Below, piece by piece: positions 1-46,735 of a DNA stretch of 64,000 nucleotides (position 1 is its first letter; every line of letters begins with the position of its first letter). The translations under genes were made by a program, and so were the position numbers. The stretch lies in assembly GCA_018340805.1 (NCBI GenBank), contig JACMZG010000008.1, positions 72,844,049-72,908,048 of the forward strand, given 5' to 3'. The DNA is from Microvelia longipes. Lineage: Eukaryota; Arthropoda; Insecta; Hemiptera; Veliidae. The notes below the pieces were generated by a model. It did no database searches, was not told the origin of the DNA, and saw nothing but the letters and a program-made list of their open reading frames with translations.

Positions 1-295
1 CTAACATTATAGATAATTCAAAAAGATATTAGTAGGGATTCAATATAAAATCTAACATGTAAGGGTACTTGGAATAAAAATACAATTTTTTCTTTGTTTT
101 CATTTTTAGATTATAAAGTAATAGTAAACATTTAGATTATAAAGTAGTTTTTTTAGATTGTATGTATGTGTATATACATGTATACATGGGTTTATGTGTG
201 TATATATTTATATATGCTCAAAATATAATACATTTAAAATAAAAGTCATAAACATTACCTCTTACAACCTTATAATAATTTAACAAAAACAAATA

Positions 296-340
296 AATCC
301 CCCACACTCAGGATTTTCTTGGTGGGGTTTCCTTTTATAA
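296..340 (-). mobile_element. SINE family 2, tail fragment
   Basis: 'cccccacactcaggattttc' and 'ttggtggggtttcc' match the tail at 12,110-12,140. A G+C-richer stretch at 520-590 ('gtcaggccggacacctgata') may be the diverged head of the same copy. Confidence 0.5.
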
Positions 341-1261
341 TTTACATAAATGTTAATTAGTATTTGTATTCTTTAATTGATTTATAAGATTGCATGTCAA
401 CGATTTTTTATTGGTAGATAAAGGTTCTTTTTTATTATTATTATTTAATTATATTTGTTTTCTTAAAAATTTGGCACTCAAAAGCCTGGTTTCAACATAA
501 ACAATGCAACTCATAACTTAATGGGCTCAGGCTCATTGTGTTAAGTTGGGCCTGCCTTTGGTCCCCACCAATCTAGTGTCAGGCCGGACACCTGATAATA
601 TATAAAAATAAAATTAAACACATTTATTGACCACTACATTTAAAGATCTAAATTAAAGATTGTTAATTACGTTACTAGAATTTAGTCATAAATTAACATA
701 AACACTCTACTTTTACAAGCTTTTGAATCTAAGCAGATCCTTTCTTAAGGTATAACTTGTTCAAATATACCTTTTAAATAAATAAATAAACGTTTATTAC
801 TATCCAATAACATAATTAAACATACAAAAAAAGATGTAACAAAAAGAAAACACCAATATCTCTTGGATAGTAAATGGTTGTTGTTCAGCTTTTCAGCTGG
901 TCTTCCATAACAACCATTTGGAAGGTTTTACATAAAACAATAATAATCATTTAAATAAATAAACCTATTCAACCATGTATGTGTACACGTTAATAATTTA
1001 ACAAAATTTTACAGAAAAAAAATAAAGAAAGGTAAAAGAGAGATCAAAATTTCTCAGAGATCAAAAAGAGATGACTGATATCCGTTAAGTATTTACTTTT
1101 ATATTGTAATCATGCAATTGCTTTATTATAATTATACCTTATCACATTATAATTAAATTATATATGAGTAAAAAAGACAAAGAACAAAGGACTTCTAAAA
1201 ACAAGCTGGGAAGTTTATAAGAAAATAAAATAAAACAACAACAAAAATGTAAATACAAATA

Positions 1262-1398
1262 GACACAAACGCACACATATATGTATGTATGTGTGCATAC
1301 ATACATACACATACATACATACACACACGTATATACATATACATAAACACACATATACATATATATACACATATACATACATATATATATACATACAT

Positions 1399-1455
<57 letters not shown>

Positions 1456-1460
1456 CACAT
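1262..1460. repeat. (CA)n/(TA)n microsatellite
   Basis: About 200 bp of alternating CA, GTAT and AT. Short reading frames rich in Tyr, Ile, Cys and Val here are artefacts. Confidence 0.95.
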
Positions 1461-1469
1461 ATACATATA

Positions 1470-1895
1470 TGTTTTATAGACTTGTCAAAGGTGTAATATC
1501 TCAGTAGTTATATTTAATTTTATTGGTTTTTAAAAGGTGTGATATCTATATAGTTTTATTTAATTTTATAGATTTGTTAAAGGTGTGATATCTCAGTAGT
1601 ATTATAGATTTGTTAAAGGTGTGATATCTCAGTAGGTTTATAGATTTGTTAAAGGTGATATCTCAGTGTTTTATAGATTTGTTAAAGGGTGATATCTCAG
1701 TTGTTAAAGGTGGGATATCTAAGTAGTTTTATAGATTTGTTAAAGGTGTGATATCTCAGTAGTTTTATAGATTTGTTAAAGGTGTGATATCTCAGTATTT
1801 TTATAGATTAGTTAAAGGTGGGATATCTCAGTAGTATTATAGACTTGTTAAAGTTGGGATATCTCAGTAGTTTTATTGATTTGTTAAAGGAGTAA
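1470..1895 (+). repeat. Minisatellite, unit about 35 bp
   Basis: About 11 variable copies of 'tttatagatttgttaaaggt' + 'gtgatatctcagtag'. It follows an (AC/AT)n tract at 1,262-1,460. Confidence 0.93.
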
Positions 1896-2004
1896 TCCCT
1901 TGATGAATTATATCTTCCTTCATAACATCAGCAGTTTTAATAAAATTTATTAATGTTAGAAAAGCATTTGGTTTTACGTAAATGTAAATGGTATAAAAAA
2001 AATA

Positions 2005-2222
2005 AAATGCCCGTTTTAGGGCCTTTCGGCCCATCAGGGTATTCACTCTGCGGGAACCACCTCAGGTGGGTAGCATCTACTACACTCTAAGAATTAATTA
2101 AAGTTGGCGAATCTTTTTAATACAAATACTATTCATAAAATCTTAGAGCATAGCCCGGGCTGCGAACCCCGGACCTCCGGTGCCGAAATCGAACGCCTTT
2201 ACAATCACGGCCATGGAGGCAG
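2005..2222 (-). mobile_element. tRNA-derived SINE, family 1
   Basis: Minus strand: 'catggccgtgattgtaaagg' (A-box-like) then 'ggtccggggttcgcagccc' (B box), body 'atgctctaagattttatgaa', 'cacctgaggtggttcccgca' and tail 'gggccgaaaggccctaaaac'. Opposite-oriented copy at 7 kb. It lies just after HERC2 exon S in the transcript. Confidence 0.82.
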
Positions 2223-2304
2223 ATTGTAAATGGTATAATGTAACAAAATAATGCTAGATTAAAAAAATTAGGGAGCACAACAAAAAAAAAAAGGGAAAAA
2301 TTAC

Positions 2305-37039
<34,735 letters not shown>

Positions 37040-37144
37040 CTAGAAACACAAATTTCAAACATTCAAAAAATTTCAAACACAAAAGTAATTTTTTGTGTTT
37101 AACTTATTTTATTTGCTTCTTTCTTAAGTTTTGCATATCCTAAT

Positions 37145-37840
37145 CAGACTTCTATAAATATTTTTACTGACAGCCAAGCTGCCATTAAAGCTCTTGGTTC
37201 ATACAAAGTCAACTCCAAGCTTGTCTGGGAGTGCTTACAAAACCTTCTGACCTTGTCACTCAACAATGATGTAGCAATCAGATGGGTGCCTGGCCATAAG
37301 GGAATTGAAGGTAATGAGCAAGCAGACATCCTTGCAAAAAAGGGGTCTGAGATTACTTCTGTGGGCCCTGAACCCATAGTAGCCATACCATAAAGATTGA
37401 CTCTTAACCAATCACCTGCAACACTGGAACAAATCCTCTGGCATGAGGCACAGTAAACTTATGTTAAAAGGACCGAGTCCCAAAGTAACTGAGGACCTCC
37501 TCAGTCTAAGCAGAAGGGACCTTAGAACAGTAACTGGACTACTGACTGGTCACTGTCACCTCCGAAAACACCTCCATTGGTATCTTTAAAGATAACCCAG
37601 AGTGTAGGCTTTGTGAATCGGAAACCGAAACTGCCTCTCACATACTTCTGAGATGTGAAGTCCTAGCCTTTCAAAGGTTCTCCAACTCTGGTAGCAGCAC
37701 TCTCACTACGTTTGACTCTACCAATGAATCACTGGTCAAAAAGATCCTAGACTTAGGGGACTGTACAATAGACTTCCAGTGGCAGTGCAAATGGGGTCTA
37801 TCCTCGACTCCAACCCCAATCTTTAATAATAATAATAAGT
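37145..37840 (+). pseudogene. LINE 3' end with RNase H domain (broken)
   Basis: Reading from 37,145 gives INIFTDSQAAIKAL, KLVWEC and IRWVPGHKGIEGNEQADILA, the RNase H signature (TDSQAA, and GHxGxxGNEQAD) of non-LTR retrotransposons. Stops and frameshifts follow (first stop at 37,391). Further on, CRLCESETETASHILLRCE is the C-terminal CCHC knuckle. It ends in a (TAA)n tail at about 37,825. RNase H cuts RNA in RNA-DNA hybrids during retrotransposition; this copy is dead. It sits just upstream of HERC2 exon A, antisense to it. Confidence 0.85.
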
Positions 37841-38103
37841 TTTGCATTGATGATGACCTCTAGCGCTTTGCCAATAAAGTTTTATTTTGTGGAGAGACTT
37901 CTTTTCTTATATTATTAATAATGGAATGGAAATATATATACTCTTGTACTGAATTTCAACTCAATTGGATTATTTTCCAATTTTAGCGAATTTCCTTTGG
38001 GAAAAAATTCGCTAATGGGATAGGCGTCATGGCGGAATTCGAACCTCGGACCACGACACAAATCCGTTTCAGAGGTCCCTAATGACGAAAAAAAAATTTT
38101 CGC

Positions 38104-38213
<110 letters not shown>

Positions 38214-38719
38214 ATTTCTAGACACTTTCTTGTAAACACTCTATCTTTTGAACGGATTAATATTTTTTAACCAAACTTGGTACAAAAATCAACCTTCGGG
38301 AGGACACGAACCCTATTGAAAACCAGGTTTTTGTGACGTCATCAACCCGGTTTCCTAAGTCAGCGAAATTTTCAAAAAATCGGCAAAATTCAGGGTTAAT
38401 ATTTTTTGCCGCGAAAAAGGTCAATATTTATGTTTTTTGAGACGCTGAATCGAATGAAACCGGTCCGAAGTCGATACGACCACTTTAAGTGACCTAAATA
38501 TCGAAAAAACCATTGTAAATTACCAAAAACCAAAATTTAGGTCGATAAAAAATAAATTTTGAGTAGGGTGTCGTTTTCTATGTAATTTTGGGCGCTGAAT
38601 CGAATGAAACCGGTCCGAAGACGATACGACCACTTTAAGTTACCAAAAAGTCAAAAAAACCACAAAAAATATAGAAAACCAACATTACGGTCGTTGAAAA
38701 TTAAATTTCGAGTAGGGTG

Positions 38720-38822
38720 TAGTTTTCAATGTTTTTTGGGCCTCTGAGTTGAATGGCAGTGGTCCGGAGTCAATACGACCACTCAAACTCAGGGTACCTG
38801 GGTTCAAATCCTAGTAGGGACA
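38720..38822 (+). repeat. tRNA-like SINE head in the right arm
   Basis: 'gggcctctgagttgaatggc' followed at tRNA-like spacing by GGGTTCAAATCCTAG, a good B box (GGTTCRANNCC). Inverted counterparts lie at 35,665-35,900 and 42,375-42,420. The secondary structure is not an intact tRNA. Confidence 0.6.
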
Positions 38823-39584
38823 ATAATTTTTTATCGTTTTTTTACCTAATATAAGTTTACAACTAAAAATAATTCTGGCGCGGTGGTCCGCATGTCGGGC
38901 GAATTTCCTTTGGATGCGTGTTTCCGTGCTTTTTACATTATATAAGTTTACAACTACTAAATAAAATATTCCGGCGCGGTGGTCCGCTGTCGGGCGAATT
39001 TCATTTAGAATGCGTGTTTCCGTGCTAAACAACCCATTTCTTGCTTATGCAAGAACCATGCCCATTGCGTGGTTCCGGTTCATGCTTTAGAACCTAAGCA
39101 GTTACTCAATTGTCAAGCACTGCTCGTAACTCATTTTGTCTGTATTTTCCAAAGGAAATGCGCATAATCATCCAGTTGTTGTACAAAACTATGCCTCTAA
39201 AATTAGAAGTACGCACTATTATTTGCACTAGTTTAAAGATTAGTGACTTATTTTTAAGCTTAGTCAGTTATCTTTAAAGGTTTTAGCGCATTTCCTTTGG
39301 AAAATACAGACAAAATGAGTTACGAGCAGTGCTTGACAATTGAGTAACTGCTTAGGTTCTAAAGCATGAACCGGAACCACGCAATGGGCATGGTTCTTGC
39401 ATAAGCAAGAAATGGGTTGTTTAGCACGGAAACACGCATTCTAAATGAAATTCGCCCGACAGCGGACCACCGCGCCGGAATATTTTATTTAGTAGTTGTA
39501 AACTTATATAATGTAAAAAGCACGGAAACACGCATCCAAAGGAAATTCGCCCGACATGCGGACCACCGCGCCAGAATTTTTTAA

Positions 39585-40320
39585 TAATCGTTCACAAGTC
39601 ATTTGATAACAATTGAACTAATGCTGATAACAAGATGAAACTTGGCGCATATGTTAGTCTAACACATTGCCACATGCGTGCATAATCTGATCGCACCATT
39701 TTTCCGCGTTTTATTATATTAATTATACAAATTTTTGCGCATAAGTGACGTCATAAAAAATATTTTCCGACTAGCACAACTACACCTATAGACTAATTTG
39801 TGTACAAAGTTTCAACTCTCTACCATAAATACATATGGAGCAACGATAATAACAGACACACGCACATACTCACACACACACATAGTTGATGGTAATATGG
39901 GGGGAGTGGTAGTAACTACCAGGCAAGTAGGCCACATTGTTGGGCCCTTTTTGCCAGCTCCCTAAGATAACACACACACATACAGACAGACAACGTTGTG
40001 AAAACCAATAACAAAAGACAAATAAACTTTGTAAGTATGTGTGTGTGTCTGCTATCATCGTAGCTCCCAGTGTATTTATACTAGTGAGTTGAAACTTCAA
40101 ACAAAATCAGTCTGTATGTGCATTTGAGCAATTAGGCAAACGTTTTTTATGACGTCAATAACCCGCAATAATGACTCAGTAAAAGTTTCGAAAATTAATA
40201 AAACGCGGAAAATTGTTGAGATCACTTTGAGATTTGGTACTCAGGTAGCTATGCATAAGACTAACATATGTGCTAAGTTTCATCTCAATATCAGCATTAG
40301 TTTAATTTTTCATTGATTCC
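39585..40320. repeat. 5S-bearing repeat E, tail-to-tail front parts without 5S module
   Basis: A minus-oriented front part (39,585-40,010) is followed by a plus-oriented front part (40,020-40,320); both carry 'gtttcaactct', 'gctcccagtgtatttata', 'tgacgtcaataacccgcaat' phrases. The left part is interrupted at 39,885-39,965 by a SINE-tail fragment also seen at 13,030-13,115. Confidence 0.75.
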
Positions 40321-40532
40321 ACACGTTATGAGGGAAAACTACGAGATACCCCGAGATGGATGAATTTCTGCAAGAAAATACAATCCTATGGTATGATAAC
40401 GCATAGTATCCAAACATCCACGATCGTAACAATTAGCGAATCTCAAATGATCCGGGTTAGAATATTTTTTAAATGACAACGCCGATTATGACTTTGACTG
40501 GAATCATAATCTCTTTGGAAGTTAGGAGAAAC

Positions 40533-40842
40533 CATAGAGATATTATTACTAGAGAGGCCCTACAGGTTAAATTTTGAAACATCGAAAAAGTAACCTGACC
40601 ACCTTTGCTTATAAATATAATCAAATAATCAGTACAAAATTACAGTAACTTATGGAGGAGAATGTTATAAATACAAATCAAAACACTAACAATGTGCGGG
40701 TGGATGAAATTAATAGATTTATTATAACCTTAACTCTCTCTTGGAAGAGCTTTCAGTAAGGCTACACAGAGCCCCAAAAAGATGTTTCAGGCCACTCAAT
40801 GTATTGAGCTAGGCTTTGCCCCCTCTAGTATATAACTATATG
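40533..40842 (+). mobile_element. MITE B, complete copy
   Basis: Starts 'catagagatattattactag' and ends 'cctctagtatataactatatg'. Its right portion is included in the 270-bp duplication around the LINE insertion, giving the partial copy at 41,332-41,543. Confidence 0.85.
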
Positions 40843-40900
40843 GGGGAAACAATTAATTTTATTTGTGCTGGAGTAATGAATCTCTTTTAGCGAATTTCCT
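40631..40900 (+). repeat. 270-bp direct duplication, copy 1 (left of LINE)
   Basis: Runs from AGTACAAAATTACAG to TTTTAGCGAATTTCCT and matches 41,332-41,601 with only about five mismatches by eye and no length change. It is made of pre-existing repeats (a MITE end plus flanking DNA), so it is not part of the LINE. Confidence 0.85.
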
Positions 40901-41331
40901 CCTCAAAATTCCGTTCGTCAAAGACATTGTTTCCTCTCGATACAATTCCTTTCATTCCAAATTAGATTCCCATCCTAATCCTCTTGTCCAAACCCTACAT
41001 TCCAGAACCATTCCTTCCAATCCTCCACGGCGCCTTCGACGACAGTGGCCGCGTGACCTTCTTTTATAATCAATATTAATTTAAATTCAAAAACGCAAAA
41101 CATTTCAGAAAATTCAACTATTCAAAAGTCAACTAATTTCTATTCCACTAATTTAGTTCAAGCCAAATTTTTATATTATAAGTAAAATTTCAACATTTAC
41201 CTAACCACGCCAAGGAGTATCACCACTGGGTGATTCCTCCTATCAAGACTGCCAAGTCACTTTTACCAACATTAGCACTATGTCAAATACATTTATTGTA
41301 GACAATAATCAATAAAGTTAAAAAAAAAAAA
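40901..41331 (+). pseudogene. 5'-truncated Jockey-like LINE 3' end with poly-A tail
   Basis: The frame entering at 40,901 reads FHSKLDSHPNPLVQTL, then PRRLRRQWPRDLLL and a stop at 41,067. SHPNPL...RRLRRxWPRDLL is the usual C-terminus of Jockey-clade polyproteins in insects. A 3' UTR of about 250 bp ends AATCAATAAAGTT plus 13 A. The insertion is flanked by 270-bp direct duplications (40,631-40,900 and 41,332-41,601). The open frame that starts at 40,863 is a chance fusion with flanking sequence. Confidence 0.82.
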
Positions 41332-41601
41332 AGTACAAAATTACAGTAACTTATGGAGGAGAACGTTAAAAATACAAATCAAAACACTAACAATGTGCTG
41401 GTGGATGAAATTAATAGATTTATTATAACCTTAACTCTCTCTTGGAAGAGGTTTCAGTAAGGCTACACAGAGCCCCAAAAAGATGTTTCAGGCCACTCAA
41501 TGTATTGAGCTAGGCTTTGCCCCCTCTAGTATATAACTATATGGGGGAAACAATTAATTTTATTTGTGCTGGAGTAATGAATCTCTTTTAGCGAATTTCC
41601 T
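41332..41601 (+). repeat. 270-bp direct duplication, copy 2 (right of LINE poly-A)
   Basis: Begins immediately after the LINE poly-A tail and continues past its end into the palindromic element at 41,604 ('cctttggaaattcgcc'), which looks like the original flank. Confidence 0.85.
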
Positions 41602-41603
41602 TT

Positions 41604-42475
41604 GGAAATTCGCCTAATGGGATAGGCGTCATGGTGGTCCGCGTTTCGGCGAATTTCCTTTGGATGCGTGTTTCTGTGCTTTTTTACATTATATAAGTTT
41701 ACAACTACTAAATAAATAATTCCGGCGCGGTGGTCCGCTGTCGGGCGAATTTCATTTAGAATGCGTGTTTCCGTGCTAAACAACCCATTTCTTGCTTATG
41801 CAAGAACCATGCCCATTGCGTGGTTCCGGTTCATGCTTTAGAACCTAAGCAGTTACTCAATTGTCAAGCACTGCTCGTAACTCATTTTGTCTGTATTTTC
41901 CAAAGGAAATGCGCTAAAACCTTTAAAGATAACTGACTAAGCTTAAAGATAAGTAACTAAGGTTTAAACTAGTGCAACTAATAGTGCGTACTTCTAATTT
42001 TAGAGGCATAGTTTTGTACAACCAACTGGATAATTATGCGCATTTCCTTTGGAAAATACAGACAAAATGAGTTACGAGCAGTGCTTGACAATTGAGTAAC
42101 TGCTTAGGTTCTAAAGCATGAACCGGAACCACGCAATGGGCATGGTTCTTGCATAAGGAAGAAATAGGTTGTTTAGCACGGAAACACGCATTCTAAATGA
42201 AATTCGCCCGACAGCGGACCCCCGCGCCGGAATTATTTATTTAGTAGTTGTAAACTTATATAATGTAAAAAGCACGGAAACACGCATCCAAAGGAAATTC
42301 GCCCGACATGCGGACCACCGCGCCAGAATTATTTTCTAGTTGTAAACTTATATTAGGTAAAAAAACGATAAAAAATGATTGTCCCTACTAGGATTTGAAC
42401 CCAGGTACTCTGGGTTTGAGTGCTCGCATCCAAAGGAAATTCGCCCGACATGCGGACCACCGCGCCAGAATTATT
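41604..42475. repeat. Third composite copy of the palindromic GCGCGGTGGTCC element
   Basis: Same nested palindrome as in the inverted-repeat arms, with double termini on both sides (an outer CTGGCGCGGTGG end and an inner CCGGCGCGGTGG end), a tRNA-like segment at 42,375-42,420 and an extra terminal piece at 42,425-42,475. It starts directly after the second copy of a 270-bp duplication. Confidence 0.8.
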
Positions 42476-42821
42476 TAAACTTCGAGGAAAAACAACAATG
42501 TGTAACAACATACCCAAGTAAAGTAGGATCATGAGTCTCCTAAAAATAAATTTAAATGAATGCTAATTAAGTAGATTAAAATAAATCTAGATTATATGCT
42601 GTCTAGATTTGTGTTATATTATGTGTTGCAACTTAAAGATTGATCATTTAAAAAATTGGGTACGGGGGTAAAAATTTCCTCATAATATCGGATTTGCTAA
42701 GCTCATCCTACAAGCTTTGGACTCGCTTTGCAAGTCCTCAGAATGTACAAATCGTTAAATTAATACTGCAACGCGTCTCCAGACCCGCTGCACTTGTCCT
42801 CAGATAGTAAAAAAATCCGTT

Positions 42822-42884
42822 TCATTACCAGCGATCACCCATCCAGGCACTGATCACGCTCGATGCTGCTTAAATTTTATGATC
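42822..42884 (-). ncRNA. 5S rRNA-like module 6
   Basis: The minus strand reads 'tttaagcagcatcgagcgtg' then 'atcagtgcctggatgggtga' and 'tcgctggtaatga'. This is one of the two best preserved modules, with the complete C box TGGATGGGTGA. Confidence 0.75.
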
Positions 42885-43205
42885 TAACAAAAATCATACA
42901 CATACTTGTCGTATTGTAATGAAACTTGTACCTATTTATCACGTGAAGGAAATCACTTGTACTGAATTTCAGCTTAATTGAATTATTTTCTTATTTGTAA
43001 CAAATTTTTAAAAAACGTACACAAGTCATTTGATAAAAACTTAACTAATGTTGATAATGTGATGAAACTTGTCACATATGTTAGTCTTATACATAGCTAT
43101 ATATACGTGCCAAATCTCAATCTGATGCATCATTTTTCCGCGGTTTATGATTTTTCGAAATTTTCGCTGAGTCATTATTGCGGGTTATTGACGTCATAAA
43201 ATAGT

Positions 43206-44261
43206 TATTTGTGTAACTAGGCTGGAAAATGGAATATTACTGACTAGTATCGAAGTTACCGAGCCGAAGGCGAGGGTGTGTTATCTAAATTACCTGCAGA
43301 GGCGAAGCCGGGGCAGGTAATTTTCATTTTGACTGACGAGGCGAAGCCGAGTAAGGTAATTTATAATTAGACGGACAAGGCAAAGCCGAGGAAGGCAAAT
43401 ATACGAGTCAGTAATGTTTCCTTTCCTGCCTCGTTCCACACAATATTTTATCTGCTAACAGTAAAAAATCAAAACTAGCATTCTTGAAAAACTTATTACG
43501 TTTGTATAATGTTTTATATTTACATTTTCTTTGACTGATAATACAGATCTTATCATCGAGAAAGTTGACCATAGAGTAGCGCTCGATCTTGTGTTTGACA
43601 TTTCTTTTAAACACGCTAACACAACGTTTCACTTACATTCTTTACTTTTTTCTCTAAGCACCATTCTTTGAACACTTCATACGCTTTGAGATACCTACTT
43701 CCTGATTTGCCGGGTAGTAGGCTCTCTTTAGCATTTGTAGCTATTTCCAAAACATTCGACGGGGTATGTTCGAAAAGTTCGTCTATATCTTCGACGATAT
43801 TCATCATAAACCGCTATAGAATAAAGTAACTTTTAAACTGTATTAAATACGGGTTCGTATGATAAAAGTAGTAAATGACTTGACAAAAAAAGATGAGATA
43901 ATAAACCCAAGACAAAAAGTGTTGCCTTTAACATAATCAATAAAATTTAATTCTAATATAAGATTTACATTACAAACTGTTTTATTTTAATTTTAATTAG
44001 TTAAATAATGTAATTATTCATTATATAAATTAATGAATACATTTAATAGGCTTTTTATTAATAACTAATCATGTTAACAAAAATTATCTATTAACTTTCT
44101 TTACCAGCACAGGCAAGGGCGGTTGGGAAATGCTACTTTCCTGCCTAGGCAGGTAAAGTGCAGTCATTCATGACTAATTACTATCCGATCTGGGAAATGC
44201 TACTTTCTCGCTTAAAATTAGTTCAGTAATGCTTCATTTTCCTGCCGTGAGCAGATAAACA
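43206..44261. mobile_element. Element with imperfect terminal repeats and a recombinase relic, inserted in repeat E
   Basis: Left end 'ggaaaatggaatattactga' and right end (reverse complement) 'ggaaaatgaagcattactga' form imperfect inverted termini about 25-45 bp long. GC-rich phrases 'gaggcgaagccgag' and 'ctttcctgcct' recur inside both ends. It carries a minus-strand recombinase-like reading frame. The outer boundaries are defined by the interrupted 5S-type repeat. Confidence 0.65.
43408..43807 (-). pseudogene. Tyrosine recombinase-like (Crypton-type) fragment, frameshifted
   Basis: Frame 1 (43,807-43,616) reads MMNIVEDIDELFEHTPSNVL then LPGKSGSRYLKAYEVFKEWC and LEKKVKNVSE. It shifts into a second frame (to 43,408) with KRNVKHKIERYSMVNF, YKTLYKRNKFFKNASFDFLL. 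The arrangement SRYxKAYExFxxW...NVKHxI...FLxxA matches the N-terminal core-binding region of insect tyrosine-recombinase proteins related to Cryptons. The catalytic domain with the R-H-R-Y residues is missing, so it is inactive. The family call is from memory of similar insect proteins and needs a search. Confidence 0.5.
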
Positions 44262-44499
44262 TTTTTTTCCGAATAGCACAACAACACGTGACTAATTTAT
44301 GTACAAAGTTTTAAGTCTCTAGCATAAATACACAGGGTGCTACGATGATAACAGACACACACACAGACTGACAACTTTGCAAAAAACTACTCAGGAGGTC
44401 TTTAAAACACCATAAGGGGATAATTCCGGTTTCATCCCAGTTTCGGATTTTTTCGCAAACACAATACTTTTCCTTTATACCGACTGTATAATGAGAAAA

Positions 44500-45255
44500 A
44501 ATAAAAATTATAAGAAGGTTAAGAAGTATTAAGTTATAATACTAAATATAGATTTTAAGAAAAAAAAATAGGAATAAGGTATACCATCATATTAAAGATT
44601 ATTACATCAGATTATACAACTATTAAAGAGTAGATACAAAAATATTGTCCAAGATAAAAACAACTAACGCAGAAAGAAAGATAAATATCAAAACAAGTCA
44701 TAATAACTTGTAATGCGGAATAAGACACGGTAAAAACACATTAGAACAAATCTAACAGTCACCGTGGCTGTTAGCACGAGGAGAGTTTCGAAACAGAGAC
44801 CCTGCCAAATCATATACGTAACATAGAGTTAAAATTTGGATCTATTTCAGCTAAATATTTACTCTTCTATATTAAACCTTGATTTCTTGAGGTAGGTATT
44901 AAAACTTTCACAATACGGAAGATATTGGGCACGCACATTTTTGGCATAGCTTGTTTCTCAGATTTTTCTTTTTCTTTAATTAATGCCAGCATTTTTTTTT
45001 TACTTGAAAGATTAATAATGTTATATAAATGAGATAAAAGTCGGGCAAGATTAGCACTTTAATATGAAAGTTAACAGCCTCGCGCAGATTTTTTTTTACA
45101 GTTCAGGTGAAAACAAGAAGCCTTCAGCCTCTAGAACAAATTTCCAAATATAATAGTCGAAAACCCTGATTTTTTTTATAAGAAGTTATATATATATCAA
45201 ACGATAACACCGTAACCAATGCAGATAATAAAAAATAACATCGTATATGTCTTAC
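44500..45255. other. Stretch without gene
   Basis: AT-rich; several poly-A and poly-T runs of 8-10 bases. No known element recognised. Confidence 0.55.
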
Positions 45256-45259
45256 CACA

Positions 45260-45347
45260 CACACACATATATATATATTATATATATATATATATGTGAC
45301 AAAAATAATGAATAAATCACAGAACCATTTTTCTTTATCTATCTATC

Positions 45348-45445
<98 letters not shown>
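45260..45445. repeat. (AT)n microsatellites
   Basis: Two AT runs separated by a stretch of 'ctatctatcta'. Confidence 0.93.
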
Positions 45446-45446
<1 letters not shown>

Positions 45447-45974
45447 TTCATTATTGAGTCCCCCCTCAAAAAAAATCCCTTTCACCCTCTCAAAACAACT
45501 CCCAAATCACCCTTTGTTGGAGTCTCTATGACATCATAAGTGGATTTTTTTAAGTTATGCGTGTGTATGAGTGAATTTATGTGAGTGTGTCTGTTATTAC
45601 CAAAACCCCTATAGTTTTTATGCTAGAAAGTTGAAAATACTTGAAAGTATATGGATACATTTATTAAATTAGAAATAGCAATAGCGATTTGCCTTGCACC
45701 TAGCGGAACCATTTCGCTATAAACAATATTAAACATTTCTCTATAACGAATTTAAAAAATATATTTTAACAGGCGAACTCATTAAAAATAATATAATCTA
45801 CTTATTGATTTTTTGCGACAAAAACTATCAATCATTTTATTTCTTTTAAATTAACAAAAATATAAAACTGGGGACACGGCAGTGCCCCCGTCAAGTTTAG
45901 TGTTCACTATTGTACCATCCTTAACAGGAAGCATCTTGAGACTATTTTTACCCCTCGTATCTTTTTATTAAGGA

Positions 45975-46186
45975 TATTATTATTGAAGATTGGGGTTGGA
46001 GTCGAGGATAGACCCCATTTGCACTGCGACTGGAAGTCTATTGTACAATCCCCTCAATTGGTCCAGGTCAGAATACTCCTTTTCCCCGGACTAGGTCTAG
46101 GATCTTTTTGACCAGTGATTCATTGGTAGAGTCAAACTTAGTGAGAATGCTGCAACCAAAGTTGGAGAACCTTTGAAAGGCTAATT
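45975..46186 (-). mobile_element. 3' end fragment of the RNase H LINE family
   Basis: Inverted copy of the last 200 bp of the LINE at 37.6-37.84 kb, starting at a short TTATTATT tail and sharing 'ggggttggagtcgaggatag' and the CTTTGAAAGG stretch. 5' truncated. Confidence 0.8.
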
Positions 46187-46274
46187 AAGGATATTAAAAA
46201 TATAATTTTTAAAATTAACTTAAATATCTTGTTGAGCTGACCCATACTACCGAATTTCATATCTTCACCATTAA

Positions 46275-46735
46275 CAGGTGATATAATTAGTACGTTCACA
46301 CTTCTAAATCTGCGGATCGTATTAAGTATGATATCTCAATACGGTAATATTAGCTGTATGGACCATGCGAAGGGAATTCAATGGGATATGCTAAAACTAG
46401 GGAGATAGAATCAATACGCTGTATGTACCTTCAAAGGCGATCTTATTTAATGACTAACCTTCTCGTCGAACTTATTATTTCTCTTAAATGTTACCGTTTT
46501 TGATCAAATAACTTTTGAAATATAATTTTTTATAGTGTAACTTTACTATTAAGTAAAGAAATCACAATTTAATTAAATATATTTTTTGTTTAAAACTTCT
46601 TTATAACCAAAAGTGAACCTTAACCATAAAAGACGCGATGTTTTAGCGGAATCAGTAATCACGTAATCTCACACGATCGACTAAACACGTGCAAGAACCT
46701 TATCGTAATAAATGCGTAAGGAATACGATCACCTG
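46275..46735. mobile_element. Candidate TTAA-flanked MITE
   Basis: TTAA at 46,271-46,274 and 46,736-46,739 flank ends that read CAGGTGAT inward. The termini show weaker similarity for about 20 bp (CAGGTGATATAATTAGTACG against CAGGTGATCGTATTCCTTAC). TTAA duplication suggests piggyBac- or Kolobok-like mobilisation; no gene inside. Confidence 0.6.

Larger units (their letters stand above)
42653..44495 (-). repeat. 5S-bearing repeat E, split by a later insertion
   Basis: The 3' part with 5S module lies at 42,653-43,205 and the front part resumes at 44,262 ('ttccgaatagcacaacaaca') and ends about 44,495. The inserted 1.05 kb is the tyrosine-recombinase element described separately. Uninterrupted copies elsewhere run straight through this point. 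Confidence 0.83.

Noticed and set aside
37144..37386. 80-codon minus-strand open frame beginning MATMGSGPTEV
   Set aside because: Antisense shadow of the LINE RNase H remnant on the plus strand.
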